Positions 1-8,066 of a stretch of 33,361 nucleotides of DNA are shown here, piece after piece. The DNA is from an uncultured Methylococcaceae bacterium (GTDB lineage Bacteria; Pseudomonadota; Gammaproteobacteria; Methylococcales; Methylomonadaceae): the NCBI GenBank assembly GCA_903866825.1, contig CAIPPE010000273.1:1-33361 (forward strand), written 5' to 3'. A program made the translations under genes and the position numbers. The number at the start of each line of letters is the position of its first letter. Within the stretch, counting starts at the first letter, position 1. Under the pieces are notes generated by a model that was not told the origin of the DNA, made no database searches, and saw only the letters and a program-made list of their open reading frames with translations.

Positions 1-75
1 GAGGTGATTGAGCGTTGGTTTGATCTGGCTATTGATGCTCAACAATTATCTGATATATTCAAAGACGATTTATGA
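1..75 (+). CDS. C-terminal end of an Rpn/DUF4351-type protein (cut by window edge)
   Basis: The first 24 codons before the TGA at 73-75 read as the tail of a protein ending in DAQQLSDIFKDDL. This is nearly the same as the tail of the truncated gene ending at 1357 (DAQQLSDIFKEDL), so the two are paralogues. Proteins with this tail belong to the Rpn/PD-(D/E)XK putative transposase group with a DUF4351 C-terminus, which is often multicopy. The N-terminal nuclease domain, if present, lies outside the window. Nothing can be said about whether this copy is intact. Confidence 0.6.
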   Translation, partial: EVIERWFDLAIDAQQLSDIFKDDL

Positions 76-172
76 GTCGGTGAGGGGTAAGCTGGTTCTC
101 TGCATTCTTACACCTATCGATTTTAAGTTTACACTGACTCTAGTTATTCTACTATTTCATAGAGCCATTGAT

Positions 173-544
173 TCAGTGTAAGGTTTCAGAATAAGCTACG
201 CTTAATTCATTTGCTACTACAATAAGGCGTTTATCTCGCGTCCAAAGTCGCGCACCGGCTAACTGAGTAGACGCAAGCAAATGTATATCAACATAACCAA
301 TGCCTTTGCCCATCAAGTTATTTTGTTCTATAAAAAATAATACTTCATTTTCAAGTGCAACCGGAGAAGCTGGCAAAGACTGTAGTAATTCCAATACATG
401 CCCTCGATCTTTAAGTGTTCCACAAGCCAATTCTCCAATTACCCACGGATGGATTAAAACATATCCTGCCAAAAGGGCTGATACTAAATGATCATCTTTT
501 CGTCGTAAGTGATCGATCCAAACCGAGGTATCTACCAATATCAT
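173..544 (-). CDS. vapC: VapC-type PIN-domain toxin
   Basis: A 123-residue PIN-domain protein, the usual VapC length. It starts MILVDTSVWIDHL, and the four acidic metal ligands expected for a PIN RNase can be placed at D5, E38, D86 and D104 (GYVDIHLLAS and LWTRDKRL). VapC toxins cleave RNA, often initiator tRNA or the 23S sarcin-ricin loop; the target here cannot be inferred. Its ATG overlaps the stop of the upstream antitoxin gene by four bases (ATGA), the normal arrangement for translational coupling. The intact acidic set suggests an active toxin. Confidence 0.92.
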   Translation of the reverse strand: MILVDTSVWIDHLRRKDDHLVSALLAGYVLIHPWVIGELACGTLKDRGHVLELLQSLPASPVALENEVLFFIEQNNLMGKGIGYVDIHLLASTQLAGARLWTRDKRLIVVANELSVAYSETLH

Positions 545-738
545 TTTGCGGTGTCCTGACGTCTGGGTGTAGATTGCAAATCTAATTGGGTGCCGCCTAA
601 TTGTGCTAATCGTTTTGCACTTTCGCGCTGTACCAATGCTAATAAAGCTTCTCGTATTAACTGGGTTCGCTCAGATACACCACTCAATCGTTGTGCATGC
701 GCTAGTAATTCTTCATCTAAATTAATTGTTGTACGCAT
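541..738 (-). CDS. vapB: VapB-type ribbon-helix-helix antitoxin
   Basis: A 65-residue protein starting MRTTINLDEELLAHAQ, typical of short VapB antitoxins with an N-terminal ribbon-helix-helix DNA-binding segment (about residues 1-40) and a polar C-terminal tail that would wrap around the toxin. It is first in the pair and overlaps vapC by four bases. Its promoter region holds a long inverted repeat at 754-779, which fits autorepression by the VapBC complex. The role follows from family knowledge and gene order; the binding is inferred. Confidence 0.9.
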   Translation of the reverse strand: MRTTINLDEELLAHAQRLSGVSERTQLIREALLALVQRESAKRLAQLGGTQLDLQSTPRRQDTAK

Positions 739-753
739 AACCCCTCCACAAAA

Positions 754-779
754 ACATCAAATACAGCATCATTTGATGT
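754..779. promoter_or_regulatory. Inverted-repeat operator upstream of vapBC
   Basis: Perfect 9-base inverted repeat ACATCAAAT / ATTTGATGT with an 8-base spacer, 16 bases upstream of the vapB ATG. VapB antitoxins usually bind such repeats to repress their own operon. The repeat is seen directly; its use as an operator is inferred. Confidence 0.65.
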
Positions 780-901
780 ATATTCTGCGCCATATATCGA
801 ACAACATCAATAAGTGCATATTCTGGCTCAACCTAAACAGTTGAAGCATCCAATATCATTAGCTAGTTGCATTTTAGTATCTCCAAAAACTGAAGTGTCA
901 T

Positions 902-1357
902 AATAACCTGGTAGCCGCCGTCTTTAGATTCGAGCAAGCTGATAACTTAGCAACCATTGAAGGCTTAATAAGCTTGTTAATCGATTGGTTAGACGATAGA
1001 CCTGATCTACGGCGCATGTTTTCTTTATGGATACGCGCCACATTGATGAGAAAGCAAAACTACGGTATCTTATTACCCCAAGTGGATGATTTACAGGAGA
1101 TAAAAGTGATGTTGGCAGATAGACTGGAACAATGGGCCTTGGCCTATATCGCAGAAGGTGAGTTAAAAGGAGAACAAGAAGGCAGGCAAGAAGGTGAAAT
1201 GCTGGCTTTACAAAGATTATTGTCTAAGCGCTTTGGCACTCTACCTGCCGACATCACCTATCTAATTTCCAATGCCTCGGTGGAGAGCATTGAGCGTTGG
1301 CTTGATCGTATTATTGATGCCCAACAATTATCAGATATATTCAAAGAGGATCTATGA
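902..1357 (+). pseudogene. 5'-truncated Rpn/DUF4351-family protein
   Basis: Codons reading NLVAAVFRFEQADNLATIEG begin at 902, inside an open frame that runs back only to 878 after a TAG. This matches an internal point of Rpn-family proteins (putative transposase/recombination-promoting nucleases). The PD-(D/E)XK catalytic half that should precede it is absent. The remaining part carries the helical segment, the Glu/Gly-rich linker (GELKGEQEGRQEGE) and the DUF4351 tail ending at 1357. A shorter 127-residue frame from TTG at 974 could still be translated, but the lost N-terminal domain makes this a remnant. The vapBC pair sits between this remnant and the paralogous tail at 1-75. Confidence 0.65.
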
Positions 1358-1387
1358 ATCGATGGGGCCAGTTTCGATCAGAAAAAC

Positions 1388-2047
1388 ATGTGTGGACGTT
1401 ATAATCTGGTAACCAGTTCGGATGCGCTTGTTGAGCATTTTAAATTGCTGCAACCGGTGCGTTTTCAGCCCAGTTACAACATTACTCCAGCACAGAAAAT
1501 ATTAACCATCGTCGAGCTTGACGATCAATCAAAAAAATCCGTTAATTTGTTTTGGGGATTGGTTCCTTCCTGGGCTAAAGACAGCAAAAATAGTTCACAT
1601 CTGATTAATGCCCGCAGTGAAACACTTCGTGAGAAACCTTCGTTTCGGTCTGCCTTTAACCATCGTCGCTGCTTGATACCGGCGACAGGGTTTTACGAGT
1701 GGTCAAAAATAGGGGACAGTAAACAGGCTTTTCATATTCATCGTACTGACCAGAAACTGTTTGCTTTTGCCGGACTTTGGGAGCAATGGCAACATGAAAC
1801 TAAAACCCTTTATTCCTGCACCATTATTACGACAGCAGCCACAGAGTTAATGAAGCCGATACATGATAGAATGCCGGTTATTATTCCTGTTGATCAATAT
1901 CACCATTGGCTGGATAAAACCTGTGATGCAGATCAGGCTTTTACTCTACTTAACAATCAAGCCTATGCAGAGATGACCGCAACACCGGTCAGTGATTGGG
2001 TCAACAATCCACGGCATGATGATAATCGCTGTATTCACCCAGGTTAA
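1388..2047 (+). CDS. yedK: SRAP-domain protein, YedK/HMCES family
   Basis: A 219-residue SOS-response-associated peptidase (SRAP) protein, close to the usual family length. After removal of Met1 the catalytic Cys2 (MCGRYNLV) becomes N-terminal, as required. Further family blocks are visible: the LINARSET motif, GFYEW with the active-site Glu, and PIHDRMPVII with the conserved His. In known members Cys2 forms a thiazolidine link to abasic sites in single-stranded DNA and shields them. It is followed on the same strand by an exonuclease/GIY-YIG gene after about 50 bases, a plausible repair pairing. No clear SOS box was found upstream. Confidence 0.93.
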   Translation: MCGRYNLVTSSDALVEHFKLLQPVRFQPSYNITPAQKILTIVELDDQSKKSVNLFWGLVPSWAKDSKNSSHLINARSETLREKPSFRSAFNHRRCLIPATGFYEWSKIGDSKQAFHIHRTDQKLFAFAGLWEQWQHETKTLYSCTIITTAATELMKPIHDRMPVIIPVDQYHHWLDKTCDADQAFTLLNNQAYAEMTATPVSDWVNNPRHDDNRCIHPG

Positions 2048-2100
2048 GTGTCAGTAACAAAACACTCAACACCGCATTTTAGTTTATTGGAGTCGATATT

Positions 2101-3477
2101 TTGACTTTGCTCTCAAGGCTTGCTTTTGTTGATTTGGAAACCACGGGGAGCAACGCTACGGTAGATCGTATCACCGAGATTGGGGTGGTGTTGGTGGATG
2201 AAAACGGCATTAGGGAATGGAGTCAACTGCTCCAGCCACAAACCCGTATTCCGGTATTTATCGAACAATTAACGGGTATTACTAATGCCATGGTTGTTGA
2301 TGCGCCGCCTTTTAAAACCGTTGCAGAAGAACTTGCCACCCTACTGGAAGGCTATCTGTTTATTGCACACAATGCCCGTTTTGATTACGGTTTTTTAAAG
2401 AACGAGTTTAAACGGGTTGGCGTTACCTTTAGACCGACGGTGTTGTGTACAGTCAAACTCTCCAGAGCATTGTTTCCTGACTTTAAACACCATAATCTGG
2501 ATAGTTTAATTCAACGTCATGCGTTGACTGTCAGCGCAAGGCATAGAGCCTTGGGTGATGCCCAATTAATTTATCAGTTCTGGCAACAGCTTCTTATTAC
2601 CCAGGAGACTCAACTTATTGCTGATACCGTGCAAAAATTAGTCGGACGTTCCAGCATACCCTCTCACATTGATCGAAGCCTGGTTGATGAGTTACCCGAT
2701 TCACCGGGTGTTTATCTATTCTATGGTGAGAATGACTTACCCTTATATATTGGTAAAAGTACCAATATTAAACAGCGGGTGTTATCGCATTTTTCAGCTG
2801 ATCACAGTCATGGCAAGGAAATGAGCTTGTCGCAACAGCTACGCCGTATCGACTGGATTGAAACCGGTGGTGAGCTAGGTGCGTTATTGATGGAAGCCAA
2901 TTTAATCAAAACGCTACAGCCAATCCATAATCAGCGTTTGCGCCGCAAGAATGAATTGTGCGCTTGGCAATTGCAACAACAAGCCGAGCAGCTGAAACCA
3001 GTATTAATTTGGGCTAGCGATCTTGATTTTGGTGTACAGGATAATCTTTATGGTCTTTATCATACTCAACGGGATGCTCAAAAAGCACTGCGAAATCTTG
3101 CTGACCTAAATCAGTTATGCTTAAGTGAACTTGGTATCGAAAAGACTTCAAAAGGACGCCCGTGTTTTGCCTATCAGCTTAAGAAATGTAAAGGGACCTG
3201 TATCGGTCTGGAAACGCCGATTGCTCATGCGGCTCGCTTGCTTCAGGCCCTGCATAAACTAAAGCTGGTTACCTGGCCTTATACTGGACCCATCGGTATA
3301 AAGGAAGGTAACGAAGTGCATCTGATTGATCATTGGTGTTATTTCGGCACTGCAAAAAATGAAGCGGAAGTGCAGGATTTATTAGGCTCAAGTCGACCCG
3401 CATTTGATAGGGATACCTATACTATTATTAATAAAGCTTTGAAAAAAGCAAAACACTTGATTTATTTTAAGCCATGA
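2101..3477 (+). CDS. DnaQ-like 3'-5' exonuclease fused to GIY-YIG (UvrC/Cho-like) nuclease
   Basis: A 458-residue two-domain protein. Residues about 5-175 form a DEDDh exonuclease related to the DNA polymerase III epsilon subunit: Exo I FVDLETTG with D11 and E13, Exo II AHNARFDYGFL, Exo III RHRALGDAQLIY. Residues about 195-290 form a GIY-YIG nuclease (SPGVYLFY, LYIGKSTNIKQRV, and MEANLIKTLQPIHN with the metal-binding Glu), as in UvrC and Cho. The remaining 170 residues contain a Cys-containing stretch (GRPCFAYQLKKCKGTC) like that after the UvrC nuclease domain. The start is TTG at 2101, with a GGAG about 8 bases upstream. Such fusions are known; the role is probably in excision repair. Confidence 0.9.
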   Translation: MTLLSRLAFVDLETTGSNATVDRITEIGVVLVDENGIREWSQLLQPQTRIPVFIEQLTGITNAMVVDAPPFKTVAEELATLLEGYLFIAHNARFDYGFLKNEFKRVGVTFRPTVLCTVKLSRALFPDFKHHNLDSLIQRHALTVSARHRALGDAQLIYQFWQQLLITQETQLIADTVQKLVGRSSIPSHIDRSLVDELPDSPGVYLFYGENDLPLYIGKSTNIKQRVLSHFSADHSHGKEMSLSQQLRRIDWIETGGELGALLMEANLIKTLQPIHNQRLRRKNELCAWQLQQQAEQLKPVLIWASDLDFGVQDNLYGLYHTQRDAQKALRNLADLNQLCLSELGIEKTSKGRPCFAYQLKKCKGTCIGLETPIAHAARLLQALHKLKLVTWPYTGPIGIKEGNEVHLIDHWCYFGTAKNEAEVQDLLGSSRPAFDRDTYTIINKALKKAKHLIYFKP

Positions 3478-3516
3478 TGTTAAAGCATTGCCTGATCTGA
3501 ATCCAGGTTAAGAGGG

Positions 3517-4377
3517 TTATTGTTGATGGTCTTCTTCCATCCAACGTCGGATTTCAGGGTGATAATAGGCGATGCCTTCTAAAATCCCGGCACTGTAATT
3601 GCCATTCATACCCAGAAAGCCGCCTTGTGCAAGATACAATGCGGCTATTGTTCCCTGTTCTAAAGCTTGGGTTTGGGCTTGTTCGATAACGTCACTATCG
3701 GCATTACCGACTAATATGGATGGAATCGCGCTGGCGAGAACCAGCAAATCGTTACCGCTGTCGCCAGCAAAAACGGTATTGGTATAATCGAACTCTTGAA
3801 GCCTCATTAAAAACTCCACGGCATGAAGTTTGGTGGCACGCGCGGGTAATACATCCAGGAGTCCTGTCGAAGACGCTTCATCGACGCTGTAGATTAAACT
3901 GGATGCTACCTTATGAGCGTTAAGGCGCAGCAACATTTCACGTTGTAGTCCATCGGTATCCGTTGGTAATGTTAAATAGTAGCTAAGTTTGTATTGGTTT
4001 TGTTTGCTTTCTTCCTGTAAACGTAAAGCCGTCATATCTGAAAATAAAGGCCGCAAATCGTTCGCCGTCAATCCGCGCCAATCGGTTGAGATGGCCTGTT
4101 CCCACTCAGGCCAATGTTGCCATTTCTCAGCTTGAACTCGGTAAAGCGTAGTGCCGACATCGCCGATGACCCAATCAGGTAAAGGCAGTTCGTATTCTTG
4201 TATTGCGTCTTCTACCAATTCGCGGTTCCGGCCGCTGACATAAACCAAAGTCACCTCAGGACGCGAAGCAAGTCGGGTGAAAGATTCCCTCGCCCTGGGT
4301 GATTCGGGTCCTCTACCGTTTGGTAATAGAGTACGATCGAGATCGGTGCAAATCAGGATTTGCTTCATCTTCCGCAT
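3517..4377 (-). CDS. HAD-IIB hydrolase, sucrose-phosphate phosphatase-like
   Basis: About 286 residues. HAD motif I is ILICTDLDRTLLPNG (nucleophile and acid/base Asp), motif II is in VYVSGRNRELV, and the late motif is VFAGDSGNDLLVL, with a C2-type cap between. This is the pattern of sucrose-6-phosphate phosphatase and mannosyl-3-phosphoglycerate phosphatase. Methanotrophs often make sucrose as an osmolyte, but no sucrose-phosphate synthase lies nearby, so the substrate is uncertain. The start may be ATG 4377, ATG 4368 (MKQILIC, usual for the family) or TTG 4380. It converges with the exonuclease gene. Confidence 0.82.
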   Translation of the reverse strand: MRKMKQILICTDLDRTLLPNGRGPESPRARESFTRLASRPEVTLVYVSGRNRELVEDAIQEYELPLPDWVIGDVGTTLYRVQAEKWQHWPEWEQAISTDWRGLTANDLRPLFSDMTALRLQEESKQNQYKLSYYLTLPTDTDGLQREMLLRLNAHKVASSLIYSVDEASSTGLLDVLPARATKLHAVEFLMRLQEFDYTNTVFAGDSGNDLLVLASAIPSILVGNADSDVIEQAQTQALEQGTIAALYLAQGGFLGMNGNYSAGILEGIAYYHPEIRRWMEEDHQQ

Positions 4378-4418
4378 CAAGCCCGGTTAGGTCAATGATA
4401 GTTAATTCAGAACGTTAA

Positions 4419-4544
4419 TTATCTTTGCCAAATCAGTCCAATCGAAATTACGACACCTTCATAAATTGCAAAAGCAACAGCAATCGATAAGCAGCAAGGG
4501 GTAAGTAACAAAAAAGCGGGTCTTGCGGTTTTAAACAATGTCAT
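4419..4544 (-). pseudogene. Relic: N-terminus of a UbiA-like prenyltransferase
   Basis: An ATG at 4544, preceded by AAGGA, opens a 41-codon frame reading MTLFKTARPAFLLLTPCC and then a hydrophobic helix before a TAA at 4419. The ARPAFLLLTP pattern is typical of the start of UbiA/MenA-type membrane prenyltransferases, which are normally about 300 residues with many membrane segments. Nothing further of the family is visible before the HAD gene, so this is probably the surviving start of a deleted gene. It could also be translated as a one-helix membrane peptide. Confidence 0.5.
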
Positions 4545-4649
4545 GATCCTTGTTTGATTAAGCGGATAATTATTTCCATCTATAATTCAAGCATTACAAG
4601 TATAAGAAATGCGAAAATCTTATAGACCCTATAAAAATGTGTCAAGCAT

Positions 4650-5537
4650 TTACCCTAGTTTTACAGACGCCCTAATAATCTCTGCCAGACGCCTTACGCC
4701 GGGACCTGCGAAGTCTGGATTGTCTAGAATCAGGTAAAGAGACACCTCTCGCGTTCCGCCTTCCCGCAAAGGTAGTGGTCGAAGTATTCCTGTTCGCAAC
4801 TCCTCTCGGATGTGCTCTTCGGGCAGCCAGGCAAATCCATAGCCCATACAGACGGCTTGAATTGATGTTGCAACCTGACTCACGGTCCAGCGCTGATCTA
4901 CCTCAACAGTCGCAGTGCGCCTATCACGTTTTGCGCCTGAATCTCGTACTACCACATGACGATGGGCGCGTAGATCCCGATAACTTAATTCTCGGCCATA
5001 ATGATGTAAAGGATGATCTGCATGAGCCACTGCACGCAAACTGATACGCATCAAGGGGTCACCTAGAAACCCGGCGGGTAATTGCGGTGAAATCACCAAG
5101 TCTGCTTCGCCTTTTAGCAACGCATCCGAAGTTCCACCCAGTACCGATTCAATCAACTCAAGCCGCGTCCCCGGGCTTTCCTGACTAAAACGTTCCAGGC
5201 AGGTTAATAACAGACGGGAAGGAAAAAGAATTTCAGCCGCAATATGTATTTCTGCCTCCCAGCCAGCCGACAGAGCATGAGCCGCTTGCTCCAGATCATT
5301 GGCTTCGCTGACTAACGCCAAGGCACGTCGGTAGAGCATCTGCCCGGTTGGCGTGAGAATCGCCTTACGTCCCTGAATCTCGAACACTTTGACGCCGAGC
5401 AAGGACTCAATTTTTTGTACGGCATACGTGACGGCAGATTGGCTCTTGTGCAGAGATTCAGCCGCCTGGGCGTAACCGCCTGCATCGACAACGGCAAGCA
5501 AGCTGCGCCATTGCTCAAGGGTAATTTGAAATGCCAT
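4650..5537 (-). CDS. LysR-type transcriptional regulator
   Basis: A 295-residue LysR family protein of standard length. Residues about 5-65 form the winged helix-turn-helix (GGYAQAAESLHKSQSAVTYA); residues about 90-290 form the periplasmic-binding-protein-like effector domain. It is divergent from the YceI gene with about 145 bases between the starts, the usual layout for a LysR regulator and its target. In E. coli the LysR protein YhaJ controls a pirin gene, and a pirin gene lies just downstream of yceI here, so a role in quinone or aromatic stress is a reasonable inference. By eye it is richer in GC than its neighbours. Confidence 0.93.
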   Translation of the reverse strand: MAFQITLEQWRSLLAVVDAGGYAQAAESLHKSQSAVTYAVQKIESLLGVKVFEIQGRKAILTPTGQMLYRRALALVSEANDLEQAAHALSAGWEAEIHIAAEILFPSRLLLTCLERFSQESPGTRLELIESVLGGTSDALLKGEADLVISPQLPAGFLGDPLMRISLRAVAHADHPLHHYGRELSYRDLRAHRHVVVRDSGAKRDRRTATVEVDQRWTVSQVATSIQAVCMGYGFAWLPEEHIREELRTGILRPLPLREGGTREVSLYLILDNPDFAGPGVRRLAEIIRASVKLG

Positions 5538-5559
5538 CTAAACCTATCTAATTTTTAGA
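5537..5559. promoter_or_regulatory. Possible LysR binding site
   Basis: A short inverted repeat TCTAAA ... TTTAGA with an 11-base spacer lies directly at the start codon of the LysR gene, in the intergenic space shared with yceI. LysR proteins bind T-N11-A-type repeats at such positions. The match is short and could be chance. Confidence 0.3.
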
Positions 5560-5681
5560 CCATTAATAACGGATTATTATACTTTTTTATCACCTCAATA
5601 AGAAGTTTAATAGCCCCACTTTCAATGCTACAGAGAACTACCATGAAATACGAATCACAACTTAACTCAAGGAACCTTACC

Positions 5682-6248
5682 ATGAAACGCATTACCTTTT
5701 TGATCCTGGCAGCCGCTATTTCAACCCCAGTATTTGCAGCGCCAGAAACTTATGTCATCGACAATACGCATACTTATCCACGGTTTTCCTATAGCCACTT
5801 TGGTTTCTCGACGCAGTTAAGCCGCTTCGACAAAACTTCTGGTAATATCGTCATTGATCGCGAAGCGAAAATAGGTTCTGTTAGCGTCATTATTGACACT
5901 ACTTCGGTTGATACCGGTTATCCTTTGTTCAACGAGCATATACAGGATGCTGATTTTCTGAATACGGCTAAATACCCCACCGCTAACTTCACCTCCAGTA
6001 AAGTCAATTTCGAGGGTGATAAGGTTTCCTCAGTCGAAGGAACCCTTACTCTAAAAGGCATAAGCAAGCCAGTAACACTGACGCTGACCTCTTTTCAGTG
6101 TATGCCGCATCCGATGCTTAAAAAGGATGCCTGTGGAGCCAATGCAACAGCCGTTGTTAAGCGCACGGATTTCAATATGGGCAAATATGCACCCAACGTG
6201 GGTGACGAAGTGACGTTGACTATTTCGGTTGAAGCGGTTAAAAAATAA
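5682..6248 (+). CDS. yceI: YceI-family periplasmic protein
   Basis: 188 residues from the ATG at 5682, chosen over upstream in-frame starts (5625, 5643) because AAGGA lies at the right spacing and the protein then begins with a clean signal peptide (MKRITFLILAAAISTPVFA, cut before APETYVID). The mature part has the YceI lipocalin-like pattern: YVIDNTHTYPRFSYSHFG, the DADFLNTAKYPTANFTS block and TLTLKGISKPVTLTLT. YceI proteins bind isoprenoids such as polyprenyl or quinone-type lipids in the periplasm; the physiological role is often unclear. It is divergent from the LysR regulator and probably under its control. Confidence 0.93.
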   Translation: MKRITFLILAAAISTPVFAAPETYVIDNTHTYPRFSYSHFGFSTQLSRFDKTSGNIVIDREAKIGSVSVIIDTTSVDTGYPLFNEHIQDADFLNTAKYPTANFTSSKVNFEGDKVSSVEGTLTLKGISKPVTLTLTSFQCMPHPMLKKDACGANATAVVKRTDFNMGKYAPNVGDEVTLTISVEAVKK

Positions 6249-6256
6249 TCTTCGTG

Positions 6257-6370
6257 ATGCAAACCCCATCTGATGCTAGCCCAGATGAAGTCAATGGAGG
6301 CGATTTGGAGACAGCTAGGTTGTATGGTGAGCGTGTTGCAGAAGTTGCAAGTAAGTTTAAAGGTAACTGA
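6257..6370 (+). pseudogene. Possible relic: C-terminus of a flavodoxin/FMN-reductase-like protein
   Basis: A 37-codon frame between yceI and the pirin gene reads MQTPSDASPDEVNGG then DLETARLYGERVAEVASKF. The last part resembles the final helix of flavodoxin-like NAD(P)H:quinone or FMN reductases, which often end in a similar TAR..G.RVAE pattern. A stop at 6239-6241 precedes it in frame, so no flavin-binding part remains. The call rests on a short motif and is tentative. Confidence 0.35.
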
Positions 6371-6383
6371 TTAGAGAAGCACT

Positions 6384-7085
6384 ATGTTGAAACTAAGAAA
6401 ATCTGCAGATCGTGGTTATGCCGATCATGGCTGGCTGAAAAGCTACCACTCGTTTTCATTTGCCGATTACTATGATCCAAATTTTATGGGCTGGGGTAAT
6501 TTGCGGGTGATTAATGAAGACCGTATTGAGCCAGGTACTGGCTTTGGTAAGCATAGCCATCGCAATATGGAAATTATTAGCTACATTCTTTCGGGTGAAC
6601 TTGCCCATCAGGATAGCATAGGCAATATTAAGGCGATTCCACAGGGCGATGTGCAGCGTATGAGTGCCGGTAGGGGTGTGACGCACAGTGAGTTTAATCA
6701 TGCTGAAGGCCACACAACTCATTTTTTGCAGATTTGGATCGAACCCAATGCGCAGGACATCCAACCGGGTTATGAACAAAAAACGATTCCAGTAAAAGAG
6801 AAACTGGGGATTTTACGGTTAGTTGCATCACCCACAGGAGAACAAGGCTCTGTAGTGATTCATGCCGATGCTAAACTCTATGCGGGATTATTTAATGGTG
6901 ATCAAACAGCCGACCTGATATTGAATCCATACCGAAAGGCTTATGTTCACTTGATTCATGGAGAACTTAAGGTGAATGGTCAAAAAATCAGTTCCGGCGA
7001 TGCCCTATTGCTGGAGCAAGAAAGCCAGATCCAGATAACGGATGCCAAGAAGGCCGAAGTATTGGTATTTGATTTGGCACCTTAA
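6384..7085 (+). CDS. Pirin family protein (YhhW/YhaK-like)
   Basis: A 233-residue bicupin of the bacterial pirin family. The N-terminal cupin has the expected metal ligands H57, H59, H101 and E103 (FGKHSHRNMEIISY and GRGVTHSEFNH), and the start MLKLRKSADRGYADHGWLKS is typical. Some members show quercetin 2,3-dioxygenase activity; the natural substrate is generally unknown. It is followed 28 bases later by a DODA-type dioxygenase on the same strand, likely the same transcript. Association of pirin with extradiol dioxygenases and LysR/MarR regulators suggests handling of quinones or catechols. Confidence 0.94.
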   Translation: MLKLRKSADRGYADHGWLKSYHSFSFADYYDPNFMGWGNLRVINEDRIEPGTGFGKHSHRNMEIISYILSGELAHQDSIGNIKAIPQGDVQRMSAGRGVTHSEFNHAEGHTTHFLQIWIEPNAQDIQPGYEQKTIPVKEKLGILRLVASPTGEQGSVVIHADAKLYAGLFNGDQTADLILNPYRKAYVHLIHGELKVNGQKISSGDALLLEQESQIQITDAKKAEVLVFDLAP

Positions 7086-7112
7086 TCACAGTTTATAGGT
7101 ATTAAGTTAAAC

Positions 7113-7925
7113 ATGAGCAACGAAGCAAATAATCGACAAGGTTCTGTTTTATATCTTTCTCATGGAGGAGGCCCGCTGCCCCTGCTGGGCGATAAAAGCC
7201 ATCAAGCTATGATAGATTTTCTTAAAGCGGTTACGCCAACGCTGATAAAGCCGTCTGCCATTTTAGTCATTAGCGCACATTGGGAAGAAAATAAGCCGAC
7301 GATTACCAGTGGGGCGTTTCCTTCGCTGATCTATGATTATTACGGCTTTCCTAAAGAAGCCTATGAAATAAAGTATCCTGCCTCGGGTACGCCTAAGCTG
7401 GCGAACAAAATTTTTAATCTATTAGGCAGTGCGGGCATTGACGCCCGGCTTGATGATAAGCGAGGATTTGACCATGGTTTATTTGTGCCGTTAACGCTGA
7501 TGTATCCAGAGGCAAACATTCCTTGTGTTGAATTGTCTCTGGTCAATAACTTACAACCCGAACTGCATATTCGAATGGGTAAGGCCCTGGCTGATTTAAG
7601 AAAGGATAACGTACTTGTGATTGGGTCCGGTTTTTCATTTCATAATCTTAAGGCGTTTTTTTCACCACCGACACAACAATCCCAGGCCATGAATCAGGCC
7701 TTTGAGCATTGGTTGCATGACACCTGTTCTAATAGACAGATGACTGAAGATGAACGTGAGCATCGGTTGATTAACTGGGAGAGCGCCCGAGGCGCAAGAT
7801 ACTGTCATCCCAGAGAAGAACACTTATTGCCGCTGCATGTTTGTTATGGCGTAGCCAGTTCAGCGGCAGAAAGAGTATACGAATTTGAAATCATGGGAAA
7901 AGTGGTAAGTGCTTATAGTTGGTAA
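7113..7925 (+). CDS. DODA-type extradiol ring-opening dioxygenase (YgiD-like)
   Basis: 270 residues, the usual length for the class III extradiol dioxygenase family that includes 4,5-DOPA dioxygenase and E. coli YgiD. Family blocks are visible: LYLSHGGGPLPLLGD (H17), VISAHWEE (H56), GFDHGLFVPL (H121) and, near the end, HPREEHLLPLHV (H237). These provide the His ligands for the active-site metal and the acid/base His. It should open a catechol ring, but the substrate cannot be told. It sits behind the pirin gene with 27 bases between and ahead of a convergent MarR regulator. Confidence 0.92.
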   Translation: MSNEANNRQGSVLYLSHGGGPLPLLGDKSHQAMIDFLKAVTPTLIKPSAILVISAHWEENKPTITSGAFPSLIYDYYGFPKEAYEIKYPASGTPKLANKIFNLLGSAGIDARLDDKRGFDHGLFVPLTLMYPEANIPCVELSLVNNLQPELHIRMGKALADLRKDNVLVIGSGFSFHNLKAFFSPPTQQSQAMNQAFEHWLHDTCSNRQMTEDEREHRLINWESARGARYCHPREEHLLPLHVCYGVASSAAERVYEFEIMGKVVSAYSW

Positions 7926-7993
7926 AACGATTTTATTCAAAACTAACTATAAAAAAACATTTTTGAGATGATGCTATTAAGCAAAGGTTTCAG

Positions 7994-8059
7994 ATGAGCC
8001 AAATCGCTTTCCCACAAAAAGACAGTATAGCCTTGGTCCTTCTTGCGTTACGTAAATAG
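7994..8059 (+). pseudogene. Possible relic: N-terminus of a DoxX-like membrane protein
   Basis: A 21-codon frame with AAAGG upstream reads MSQIAFPQKDSIALVLLALR and then a lysine and TAG. DoxX-family proteins commonly begin with a short polar stretch followed by DS-ALLLLR-LAL, and doxX genes often sit beside pirin and DODA-type genes. Here nothing further of the family can be read before the MarR gene. The match is short, so the call is tentative. Confidence 0.3.
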
Positions 8060-8066
8060 AGTGATG

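Noticed and set aside
129-181. Inverted repeat TTACACTGA / TCAGTGTAA flanking the end of vapC
   Set aside because: 9-base arms separated by 35 bases without a T run or other mobile-element mark; too weak to call a terminator or element end.
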